Shown: positions 1-5,038 of the stretch, in pieces
How the letters are laid out: each line of letters begins with the position of its first letter
How positions within the stretch are numbered: position 1 is the first letter of the stretch
Assembly (NCBI GenBank): GCA_002480525.1
Contig: DLCH01000011.1
Coordinates: forward strand, 1 to 5,038
Length of the DNA stretch: 5,038 bases
From: Gammaproteobacteria bacterium UBA7803
GTDB lineage: Bacteria; Pseudomonadota; Gammaproteobacteria; Pseudomonadales; Azotimanducaceae
Reading direction: 5' to 3'
Notes under the pieces: generated by a model
Database searches by the model: none
Told to the model about the DNA's origin: nothing
The model's input: only the letters and a program-made list of their open reading frames with translations
Translations under genes and position numbers: made by a program

Positions 1-24
1 TACCCCGGAAACCTTCGAAGAACC

Positions 25-56
25 AAAAAAAAGGCGGGCCCGGAGGCCCGCCTTTT
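25..56 (-). terminator. Rho-independent terminator of the TonB-dependent receptor gene
   Basis: A perfect inverted repeat pairs AAGGCGGGCC (31-40) with GGCCCGCCTT (45-54) around a CGGA tetraloop; flanking A/T pairs extend it to 12 bp. Read leftward, the stem is followed by a run of eight T (25-32). It begins about 20 nt after the receptor's stop codon, as expected for an intrinsic terminator. Read rightward, the stem is followed by only four T, so it could also stop a rightward gene outside the window, but less strongly. Confidence 0.93.
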
Positions 57-76
57 CGCACACCTGAGACGCAGGC

Positions 77-3000
77 TTACTGCATCAGGGTGTAGGTCGC
101 ACGCAGGAACATGTAGCGACCGAACGCATCGTAGACCTGCGGGTACGTGTTGCCGTTACCCGGCGCCGTACCAACGATCGAGCTCAGCGGCGGATCGTTG
201 TCGAACAGGTTGTTGATGCCCGCGGTCACGGAACCCGCTTCGTTGAAGCGCCAGGTGCCGGACACGTCGAAGTAGTCCTGCGCCTTGAACGTCTCGTTCA
301 CCGGAGAGAAGGAACCGCTCAGGCCCGGCTGATCCGAGGACTGGGCGACGTCCACCTCGCCGTAGCGACGCCAGGTTGCCGTCAGAGCCACGTCCCAGGG
401 CGTTTCCCAGGTGGCGCGCAGCTTGTGACGGTACTCCGGATTCGGAGCGCCGCAGGGGCCGCCGTAGAAGCCGGCACAGTCGTAGATGTCCTGCGGACCG
501 GAATCCGGCAGCGGCACTTCTTCCAGCTCGTCGAGGAAGGTGGCCACGTAGTCGACTTCCACGAAGCCCATGTCGCCGACGGTGAAGCCGTAGTTGGCCA
601 GCACGTCGATACCCTTGGTGGACAGCTCACCGGTGTTCACGTCGGTGGCGATCACGTAGCCCGTCTGGTTGGCCCAGAGGGTGCCGCCCGCACCACGGTT
701 GATGAGCGAGCAGAAGAAGGGATCGCCCGTCTCCAGACAGCTCGACAGCGCCAGGTTCTCGTCGACGTTGTCGATGCGGCCTTCCAGCGAGATGTCGAAG
801 TAGTCGACGGAGACCGTCAGGCCTTCGATGGCGGACGGCGTCAGCACGAAGCCGACGGTGTAGGTGTCGGACTTCTCGGGATCGAGGTCCGGGTTGCCGC
901 CTTCCAGATTGTTGAACTGACCGGCCGGGTTGTCGGCGATGTTGCCGTACTGAGCCGCGGTCACGCCGGTGCGCGCGCACTGCTCGAAGGTCGCGGTCGG
1001 CGTCGGGCCGGAGCAGGGATCGTAGAGACCATTCGGACCTTCGGTCAGGTCGAACAGGCTGATGCCCTGGGGATCGAACAGCTCGAAGATGTTCGGCGCA
1101 CGCACGGCACGCTGGTACGACGCCCGGAACCGGATGTCGTTGGTCGGCGCGTAGTCGGCACCGAACTTGTACGAATCCGTGGTGAAGTCGTCGTAGTCGG
1201 AGTAACGGTAGGCACCGTCCACGCCGAGGTGCTCGACGCCGGGCGCACCCTGAACCAGGGGCACGTTCAGCTCGAGGAACAGATCGATCACGTCCTGGGT
1301 ACCGGAGACCGGATTGGTCGGGCCGCCCTGGCCGGCGCCGTCGCCGGTCTGGAAGGCCAGATCGGGATTGCTGTCGAGCTTGTCCTCGCGGTACTCGATA
1401 CCGGCGGCGAACGCCAGCGCTTCCTGAGCGGAGGGCACACGGATGTCCCACTCGTCCAGGCTGCCGGAGATCTGGCCGCTGATCACGGTCTGCTCGGTGG
1501 TGCCGTCCCGCTGCAGCGGAATCGCCAGATAGCTGACCGCTGCCGGATCCGGCGGGTTGCCCGTGAAGGCGTCGTAAGGCACGCAGTTCGGATCGTCGTT
1601 GGTCGGATCGTCGTCCACGTTCACGCGGCACACGGGGGCGCCGGTGTCCGGATCCTCGACGGCGTACAGCGCCTTGGTGATCCGGTTGATGGACAGGTCG
1701 TTGTTGTAGATCTCGGAGCGACGCACCCGCGAGTAGCTCGCGTAGACGTCGTAGGTGAGCTGAGTCTCGCCCACCAGGCCGCGCAGGCCGCCGAGGAAGC
1801 GGGCAGTGGTGTGCTGGATGTCGTTGTTCCGCTCACCGCCTTCCACGTTCCGACGCAGGATCAGCACGCCGTCGGCGATGTCGTCTTCCGTCAGGCCCTG
1901 GGAGCCGCACAGGAAGTCGAACTGCTGATCGGACAGGTACGGGTTGTTGCAGTTGATGCCGCCGTTACCACCCGCGACGCCGTAGCCGAAGATGCCCGAC
2001 GGGGCGATCTGGCTGTTGGTCTCGTTGTTCATGTACATGAACTCGGCGTAGGCCTCGACGTTCTCGTTGAACTCGTAGTTCACGAACATGCCACCGTTCA
2101 GGCGCTCGTTCGGGCGCTGATAGTGGTTGAACGGGTTGAAGTTGAACGTGTCGGTGGTGAAGTCGCGGGGTGCGAACTCACCGTCCGGGGTCACCCGGGC
2201 CCAGCCGTCGGGCAGGGTCACGGTGGTGCCCACGTTCAGCAGGTTGGCGATCTCGTTGGTGCTCGAGCCGCTGCAGGTGAACTCTTCCCCGTTGTTGCGG
2301 GTACCGAGCGCACACTGGGCGTAGTCGTAGTCACCCTGCAGGATCGGGTCGGTCTCCTGATAGCCCAGGAAGCCCATGAAGTGGCCCTGGCCATTCCCGA
2401 AGCTGCTGCCGAAGGACACCGTCAGATCGAAGGAGTCACCGTTGGTGGTGCTGCCGTCCGGAACCGCGAACTGGCCCGGGTTGATGGCATTGAACTCCTC
2501 GAGCAGGTCCTGGGTGCTGCCGTTGTTGTTGTGCTGATAGGTCGAGAAGTTGCCATCGAACTTCAGACCCTCGAAGTCGTCGTTCAGCACGAAGTTCACG
2601 ACACCGGCGATGGCGTCCGAACCGTAGGTCGCCGAAGCGCCGCCGGTCAGGATGTCCACCCGCTCCACCAGAGCAGCCGGGATGAAGTTGACGTCCGGTG
2701 CCGGCGTGTTCAGCGAGCCGTAGGGCAGCCGCCGACCGTTCATCAGCACCAGGGTGCGCTCCTCACCCAGACCCCGCAGGTCGACCGACGAGGTACCCGT
2801 CGCGCCGTTGGCGAGGTTGGAGCCCTGGGCGCCGAACGCCTGGGGCAGGGTGTTGATCATGTCCTCGACCTGGAGGACACCGCGGACGTTGAACTCCTCG
2901 GCGCTGATCGCGGTGACCGGGCTGGTTTCCACCAGGTTGCCGGCCGTCTGGATGCGAGTACCGGTGACCACCACTTCTTCGATGGGTCCAGCGGCTTCCT

Positions 3001-3100
3001 CACCATAAGCTGCGCCGGTCACCGTCAGGCCTGCTGCAAAAAGCACGCCCCCGGCCACCAGCGAGCCGCAGGCGGCCGCCAATGGTCTCTTCTGAAACAT
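77..3100 (-). CDS. TonB-dependent outer-membrane receptor (1007 aa), substrate unknown
   Basis: Outer-membrane active transporter that would bind a ligand outside the cell and import it into the periplasm using TonB-ExbB-ExbD energy. Residues 1-33 form a Sec signal peptide (basic MFQKR, hydrophobic core, AYG cleavage site). A TonB-box-like stretch EEVVVTG lies at 41-47. The plug spans about 50-175, with DLRGLGEERTLVLMNGRR (107-124) and ERVDILTGGASATYGSDAIA (146-165). The remainder is a 22-strand-type barrel with the usual late motifs: RAPNIFELFDP (667-677), NPDLDPEKSDTYTVGF (736-751) and GINNLFDN (961-968). At 1007 residues it is longer than many siderophore receptors because of long extracellular loops. 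The mature part has exactly twelve cysteines in six close pairs. The last residue is Gln rather than the usual aromatic. The ATG at 3100 is preferred because the signal peptide starts there; the Shine-Dalgarno is weak (GGGG, 8 nt upstream). No regulator or TonB partner is adjacent, so the ligand (siderophore, saccharide, peptide or other) cannot be assigned. Family call certain, substrate unknown. Confidence 0.97.
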   Translation of the reverse strand: MFQKRPLAAACGSLVAGGVLFAAGLTVTGAAYGEEAAGPIEEVVVTGTRIQTAGNLVETSPVTAISAEEFNVRGVLQVEDMINTLPQAFGAQGSNLANGATGTSSVDLRGLGEERTLVLMNGRRLPYGSLNTPAPDVNFIPAALVERVDILTGGASATYGSDAIAGVVNFVLNDDFEGLKFDGNFSTYQHNNNGSTQDLLEEFNAINPGQFAVPDGSTTNGDSFDLTVSFGSSFGNGQGHFMGFLGYQETDPILQGDYDYAQCALGTRNNGEEFTCSGSSTNEIANLLNVGTTVTLPDGWARVTPDGEFAPRDFTTDTFNFNPFNHYQRPNERLNGGMFVNYEFNENVEAYAEFMYMNNETNSQIAPSGIFGYGVAGGNGGINCNNPYLSDQQFDFLCGSQGLTEDDIADGVLILRRNVEGGERNNDIQHTTARFLGGLRGLVGETQLTYDVYASYSRVRRSEIYNNDLSINRITKALYAVEDPDTGAPVCRVNVDDDPTNDDPNCVPYDAFTGNPPDPAAVSYLAIPLQRDGTTEQTVISGQISGSLDEWDIRVPSAQEALAFAAGIEYREDKLDSNPDLAFQTGDGAGQGGPTNPVSGTQDVIDLFLELNVPLVQGAPGVEHLGVDGAYRYSDYDDFTTDSYKFGADYAPTNDIRFRASYQRAVRAPNIFELFDPQGISLFDLTEGPNGLYDPCSGPTPTATFEQCARTGVTAAQYGNIADNPAGQFNNLEGGNPDLDPEKSDTYTVGFVLTPSAIEGLTVSVDYFDISLEGRIDNVDENLALSSCLETGDPFFCSLINRGAGGTLWANQTGYVIATDVNTGELSTKGIDVLANYGFTVGDMGFVEVDYVATFLDELEEVPLPDSGPQDIYDCAGFYGGPCGAPNPEYRHKLRATWETPWDVALTATWRRYGEVDVAQSSDQPGLSGSFSPVNETFKAQDYFDVSGTWRFNEAGSVTAGINNLFDNDPPLSSIVGTAPGNGNTYPQVYDAFGRYMFLRATYTLMQ

Positions 3101-3108
3101 TTTGTGTA

Positions 3109-3112
3109 CCCC
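3109..3112 (-). promoter_or_regulatory. Weak ribosome binding site of the receptor gene
   Basis: Read leftward, GGGG lies 8 nt before the ATG at 3100 and is the only purine block at a suitable distance. It is a poor match to AGGAGG. The neighbouring CCAA (3111-3114) and TTGG (3121-3124) on the plus strand can form a small 4-bp stem that would include part of it. The site is consistent with the chosen start but does not prove it. Confidence 0.4.
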
Positions 3113-3150
3113 AACTCTATTTGGTTATTAGGCTGGCTTTGCGCCACGGC

Positions 3151-3177
3151 GCGGATTATAGGCACAGATAAATCCGC
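3151..3177. repeat. Inverted repeat GCGGATT-N13-AATCCGC over the receptor promoter
   Basis: GCGGATT (3151-3157) and AATCCGC (3171-3177) are perfect 7-bp inverted arms with centres 20 bp apart, about two helical turns. The left arm overlaps the TATAAT box by three bases and the right arm lies in the spacer upstream. This is the geometry of an operator for a dimeric repressor that blocks RNA polymerase. No regulator gene is in the window, so the protein is unknown. Chance occurrence in GC-rich DNA is possible. Confidence 0.4.
3155..3160 (-). promoter_or_regulatory. Sigma70-type -10 box (TATAAT) for the receptor gene
   Basis: Read leftward, this is an exact TATAAT. It would place the transcription start near 3148 and give a leader of roughly 48 nt before the ATG at 3100. 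No good -35 sits 16-18 bp upstream: the hexamer at 17 bp is TATGTT, and a TTGCGG lies only 13 bp away. This suggests either a weak basal promoter or dependence on an activator. The call rests on the hexamer and its position only. Confidence 0.6.
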
Positions 3178-3265
3178 AACATAGGGGTAATTTCGTCACA
3201 AAAACAGAGGCTCTTATAGCCGAATCGAAGGGTCGGCGCACCGTTTCGGGGCAGAAAAGGGTAGG

Positions 3266-3290
3266 AAAAGGGCGGGGTTTCGACCCGCCC
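3266..3290 (-). terminator. Intrinsic terminator downstream of the PNPOx-like gene
   Basis: GGGCGGG (3270-3276) pairs with CCCGCCC (3284-3290) around a 7-nt loop. Read leftward, the stem is followed by TTTTCC. It lies about 104 nt after the stop codon of the leftward PNPOx-like gene and about 105 bp before the receptor's -10 box, so it would separate the two transcripts. The T tract is short, so efficiency may be moderate. Read rightward there is no T run. Confidence 0.65.
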
Positions 3291-3329
3291 GTGAAATGCC
3301 CTGAAACACCTGTAACGCTTTGCCGGAGC

Positions 3330-3356
3330 AAAAACGCAGGAAAAACGCAGGAAAAA
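3330..3356. repeat. Short tandem repeat, 11-bp unit AAAAACGCAGG, about 2.5 copies
   Basis: Two exact contiguous copies of AAAAACGCAGG occupy 3330-3340 and 3341-3351. A third partial copy starts with AAAAA at 3352-3356 and then diverges. The unit is close to one helical turn, so the A-tracts are phased and could bend the DNA. Read leftward it gives T-rich stretches after the PNPOx-like stop codon, which may aid termination. No function is known. Confidence 0.75.
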
Positions 3357-3367
3357 TGGAGGATCTC

Positions 3368-3391
3368 GGTCCGGCCGGCGCGGCCGCGACC
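3368..3391 (-). other. GC-rich hairpin directly after the PNPOx-like stop codon
   Basis: GGTC (3368-3371) plus CGGCC (3372-3376) pair with GGCCG (3382-3386) and GACC (3388-3391), leaving one bulged C and a 5-nt loop. The stem begins 2 nt after the TGA of the leftward gene. T runs follow only some 14 nt later, so it is not a classical terminator. It could protect the mRNA 3' end or act together with the T-rich repeat. Low certainty. Confidence 0.35.
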
Positions 3392-3393
3392 GC

Positions 3394-3867
3394 TCAATAA
3401 CGACCGCCGAGCTTGCTGTGATCCCAGGAGACGTAGCGCTCCGGAATGAACCGGATCAGCACCCGCTTGTCCGCCGTCGCCGCCACCGTGTCGGACAATT
3501 TCGCCCGATCTTCCTCCGAGATGGTGTGCCCGCGGGTGTTGATCCGTACCAGCGCGTCGATCACCGCCTCCCGGTCGTCGACGATCTCCGCCCGGCTGTA
3601 GATGAGCACGCTCTTCAGCTCCGAGTAGACCTCACCGGTTTCCACCAGCAGCGCCGCCCGGGGATCCCGCTGCAGATTCAGCACCTTCTGGCTCTTGCGG
3701 AAGGTGGTGCAATGAACGACGCCCGCATCATCCACCCAGAACCACATGGGCATCGGATGCGGATAGCCGTCCTTGCCGTTGGAGACGATGATGATGGTCT
3801 TCTGCTCCGCCAGAAAGGCGTCGATTTCCTCGGGGGTGAGCTGAATCAGTTCGCGGCGTGACGGCAT
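3394..3867 (-). CDS. PNPOx-like split-barrel (FMN/F420-type) family protein, 157 aa
   Basis: A small cytoplasmic protein of the pyridoxamine 5'-phosphate oxidase-like split beta-barrel superfamily, whose members bind FMN, F420 or sometimes heme, usually as dimers. Visible family features are LTPEEIDAFLAEQ at 10-22, the first barrel strands with GYPHPMPMWF (34-43), the cofactor-region stretch TTFRKSQKVLNLQRDPR (54-70) followed by the AALLVE strand, and a C-terminal RYVSWDHSKLGGRY (144-157). Length is normal for the short single-domain type. It is not a clear PdxH, being shorter and lacking that enzyme's usual C-terminal signature, so the substrate is not assigned. The ATG at 3867 is preferred over one ten codons upstream (3897) because GAGG with a 7-nt spacer precedes it and family homology begins soon after. 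It is divergent from tesB with 78 bp between starts, and a terminator lies downstream. Cofactor and reaction are open. Confidence 0.92.
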   Translation of the reverse strand: MPSRRELIQLTPEEIDAFLAEQKTIIIVSNGKDGYPHPMPMWFWVDDAGVVHCTTFRKSQKVLNLQRDPRAALLVETGEVYSELKSVLIYSRAEIVDDREAVIDALVRINTRGHTISEEDRAKLSDTVAATADKRVLIRFIPERYVSWDHSKLGGRY

Positions 3868-3874
3868 CGGGTTT

Positions 3875-3878
3875 CCTC
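3875..3878 (-). promoter_or_regulatory. Ribosome binding site deciding the PNPOx-like start
   Basis: Read leftward, GAGG (within GAGGAAA) sits 7 nt before the ATG at 3867. This is a good Shine-Dalgarno at ideal spacing. The alternative in-frame ATG at 3897 would lie upstream of it and has no comparable site, so the 157-residue product is favoured over 167 residues. Confidence 0.75.
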
Positions 3879-3904
3879 TATCGCAGTGCGTGTCCAAAGG
3901 CGGG

Positions 3905-3933
3905 ATTCTCGCGCGGGGGTGCAGACACTACAA
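3905..3933 (-). promoter_or_regulatory. Candidate promoter of the PNPOx-like gene
   Basis: Read leftward, TTGTAG (3933-3928) and GAGAAT (3910-3905) are separated by exactly 17 bp, matching the -35 and -10 consensus at three and four of six positions. The start would be near 3898, giving a leader of about 31 nt that contains the GAGG site. Its -35 shares bases with the -10 box of the opposing tesB promoter. A weak sequence match, supported mainly by position. Confidence 0.35.
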
Positions 3934-3934
3934 T
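3906..3934 (+). promoter_or_regulatory. Candidate tesB promoter with -10 TACAAT
   Basis: TACAAT (3929-3934) matches five of six -10 consensus bases; TTCTCG (3906-3911), 17 bp upstream, is a weak -35. Transcription would begin near 3941, only about 5 nt before the ATG at 3946. The tesB mRNA would then be almost leaderless, which agrees with the absence of a Shine-Dalgarno before that ATG. The -10 is convincing, the -35 is not. Confidence 0.5.
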
Positions 3935-3945
3935 TCGCGCTCCCG

Positions 3946-4863
3946 ATGACAGATCGCGATCTGGAGATCGCTCCTACAGTGGCCAGAAAAGAAGACCAGG
4001 CGGCGGGCAACGAGCTCATCGATCTGCTCGACCTCGAGGAGATCGAGCAGAACCACTACCGCGCCACCAGCCCCAACGAGGGCTGGCAGCGGGTCTATGG
4101 CGGGCAGGTCATCGGTCAGGCACTGGTGGCGGCGTCCCGGACCGTGCCGGAAGACCGCCAGGCCCACTCGCTGCACGGCTATTTTCTGCGCCCCGGCGAT
4201 ACCACCATCCCGATCCTGTACAAGGTGGACCGCATCCGGGACGGCCGCAGCTTCACCACCCGCCGGGTGGTGGCGATCCAGCACGGCCGACCGATCTTCA
4301 ACATGTCCATCTCCTTCCAGGTGGACGAGGACGGCTTTTCCCATCAGTTCGACATGCCGGACGCCCCGGCCCCGGAATCTCTGCCCGACGAGCGCGAACT
4401 GCGGGCCCAGTGGGCGGAACGGCTGCCGCCCGAGCAGGCCCAGACGTTCACCCGGGACCGGCCCATCGACGTCCGGCCGGTGGATCCCGTGGACATCTTC
4501 GCGCCGGAGGCGCGGCCGCCGCAGCAGATGTGCTGGATGAAGAGCCGCGCATCGCTGCCGGACGATCCGCGCCTGCACCAGTGCGTGCTGGCGTACCTGT
4601 CCGACTGGTCTCTGCTGGACACTGCCACCCTGCCTCACGCCGTGAGTTTCATGGACGACGACATGCAGATGGCGAGTCTCGACCATGCCATGTGGTTCCA
4701 CCACCCGTTCCGCGCGGACGAGTGGCTGCTGTACGTCCAGGACAGCCCCAGCGCCAGCGGCGCGCGGGGGCTGAATCGGGGCCTGGTCTACGACCGGGAG
4801 GGCGTGCTGGTCGCCTCCGCCGCCCAGGAGGGGCTCATGCGCCGGCACGCCCCGACTTCCTGA
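3946..4863 (+). CDS. tesB: Acyl-CoA thioesterase II (TesB family), 305 aa
   Basis: Cytoplasmic double-hotdog thioesterase that hydrolyses medium- and long-chain acyl-CoAs to free fatty acid and CoA. The first hotdog (about 22-130) carries VYGGQVIGQAL (50-60) and HSLHGYFLRPGD (74-85); the second spans about 170-300. Compared from memory with Escherichia coli TesB, the conserved blocks keep the same spacing with a constant offset of 16 residues. The catalytic residues D204, T228 and Q278 thus correspond to D220, S244 and Q294 here. Ser for Thr is conservative and occurs in related enzymes. The protein ends with ASAAQEGLMRR, the usual family terminus. The ATG at 3946 gives a 16-residue extension over E. 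coli TesB. A GTG at 3979 (294 aa), with GGAG 12 nt before it, is the main alternative. A GTG at 3886 is unlikely because it lies upstream of the likely promoter. It is divergent from the PNPOx-like gene; no fatty-acid operon is attached. Identity is firm, the exact start is not. Confidence 0.96.
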   Translation: MTDRDLEIAPTVARKEDQAAGNELIDLLDLEEIEQNHYRATSPNEGWQRVYGGQVIGQALVAASRTVPEDRQAHSLHGYFLRPGDTTIPILYKVDRIRDGRSFTTRRVVAIQHGRPIFNMSISFQVDEDGFSHQFDMPDAPAPESLPDERELRAQWAERLPPEQAQTFTRDRPIDVRPVDPVDIFAPEARPPQQMCWMKSRASLPDDPRLHQCVLAYLSDWSLLDTATLPHAVSFMDDDMQMASLDHAMWFHHPFRADEWLLYVQDSPSASGARGLNRGLVYDREGVLVASAAQEGLMRRHAPTS

Positions 4864-4893
4864 GGGAAACCCCTCCGATTCCGCTTCCTCCGG

Positions 4894-4937
4894 GCCCCCG
4901 CCGTGATGCAGCGCACGCTTTCCACGGCAGCGGGGGC
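4894..4937. other. Long GC-rich hairpin downstream of tesB
   Basis: GCCCCCGC (4894-4901) and CGTG (4902-4905) pair with CACG (4923-4926) and GCGGGGGC (4930-4937), interrupted by a 3-nt bulge (4927-4929). The loop is 17 nt. It starts 31 nt after the tesB stop codon. No T tract follows, so it is not a canonical intrinsic terminator, but a stable stem here could stop or protect the tesB transcript. The base pairing is clear; the role is inferred from position. Confidence 0.5.
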
Positions 4938-4970
4938 GGCTCCGAATCCGTCAACTAGACTTCATGGGAT

Positions 4971-4992
4971 TTCCGGTCCACGAGCACCGGAA
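4971..4992. other. Perfect 7-bp inverted repeat TTCCGGT/ACCGGAA
   Basis: TTCCGGT (4971-4977) and ACCGGAA (4986-4992) are perfect inverted arms around an 8-nt spacer. It can form a hairpin in RNA from either strand or serve as a protein-binding dyad. It has no T tract. It lies within the possible 3' end of a leftward reading frame, in which case it may be just coding sequence. Confidence 0.4.
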
Positions 4993-5004
4993 CCCGGCCC
5001 GTGC

Positions 5005-5026
5005 GCCGCCGTCCCGAAACGGCGGC
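5005..5026. other. Perfect 8-bp hairpin GCCGCCGT/ACGGCGGC
   Basis: GCCGCCGT (5005-5012) pairs exactly with ACGGCGGC (5019-5026) around a 6-nt loop CCCGAA. C/G-rich bases follow to the window edge with no T tract. It is the third stable stem in the 175 bp after tesB. It may be part of a terminator region or of coding sequence beyond the edge. Confidence 0.4.
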
Positions 5027-5038
5027 CCGCCGGCCCCC

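Noticed and set aside
2..67. A short rightward open frame at the left edge ending in TGA at 65-67
   Set aside because: It runs through the whole terminator stem and A-tract, giving a Lys/Arg-rich tail. A gene end inside such a terminator is unlikely and no homology is visible.
3054..3084. Cys11 in the receptor's signal peptide as a lipoprotein site
   Set aside because: The preceding AAA is a poor lipobox, the n-region before it is very short, and a normal signal peptidase I site AYG lies at 31-33 after a full hydrophobic core.
425..3184. A 919-codon open frame on the plus strand opposite the receptor gene
   Set aside because: It is the antisense shadow of a GC-rich gene: it is rich in Val, Gly, Arg and His with no recognisable domain, and it runs through the receptor's start and promoter. 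The receptor on the other strand has clear family motifs throughout.
3209..3221. GGCTCTTATAGCC as an alternative receptor promoter or operator
   Set aside because: The 4-bp inverted arms are too short to support an operator, and the TATAAG hexamer is a poorer -10 than the exact TATAAT closer to the gene.
3128..3397. An 89-codon leftward open frame between the PNPOx-like gene and the receptor
   Set aside because: It covers a terminator stem, the tandem repeat and the receptor -10 box, and its product has no recognisable domain, so it looks non-coding.
4862..4875. GAGGG/CCCTC hairpin over the tesB stop codon as a terminator
   Set aside because: It has only five base pairs, overlaps the stop codon where ribosomes would disrupt it, and has no T tract.
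3858..4958. A 366-codon plus-strand frame over tesB, and a 306-codon minus-strand frame opposite it
   Set aside because: Both are out-of-frame shadows rich in Arg, Pro, Gly or His. TesB occupies the frame with all family motifs and catalytic residues.

Overview
The window is a GC-rich bacterial segment that reads as chromosomal DNA of a gammaproteobacterium. The basis is a large outer-membrane TonB-dependent receptor with a Sec signal peptide, a proteobacterial-type acyl-CoA thioesterase II (TesB), and sigma70-like hexamers. The genus cannot be fixed from these genes. It holds three complete protein genes and no RNA genes, mobile elements or CRISPR arrays.

Layout from left to right. A strong intrinsic terminator (25-56) closes a 1007-residue TonB-dependent receptor gene that runs leftward from 3100 to 77. 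Between the receptor and the next gene lies a 293-bp non-coding interval (3101-3393). It carries the receptor's likely promoter, with a perfect TATAAT box overlapped by an inverted repeat, a terminator for the next gene, and a short 11-bp tandem repeat. A small split-barrel flavin/deazaflavin-type (PNPOx-like) protein gene runs leftward from 3867 to 3394. It is divergent from tesB, which runs rightward from 3946 to 4863. The 78-bp gap between these two genes seems to hold two overlapping back-to-back promoters. The last 175 bp (4864-5038) has several GC-rich hairpins and possibly the 3' end of a leftward gene, but nothing firmly coding.

Functional links are modest. The receptor presumably imports a scarce ligand across the outer membrane using TonB energy, and its substrate is not readable. 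TesB hydrolyses acyl-CoAs in the cytoplasm. The PNPOx-like protein is probably a small redox or cofactor-binding enzyme. Nothing shows that the three form one pathway. The receptor and the PNPOx-like gene are co-directional but separated by a terminator and a separate promoter.

I did not find a convincing undescribed system. The best leads are the inverted repeat over the receptor promoter, the strictly paired cysteines of the receptor, the near-leaderless tesB start within overlapping divergent promoters, and the hairpin cluster after tesB.
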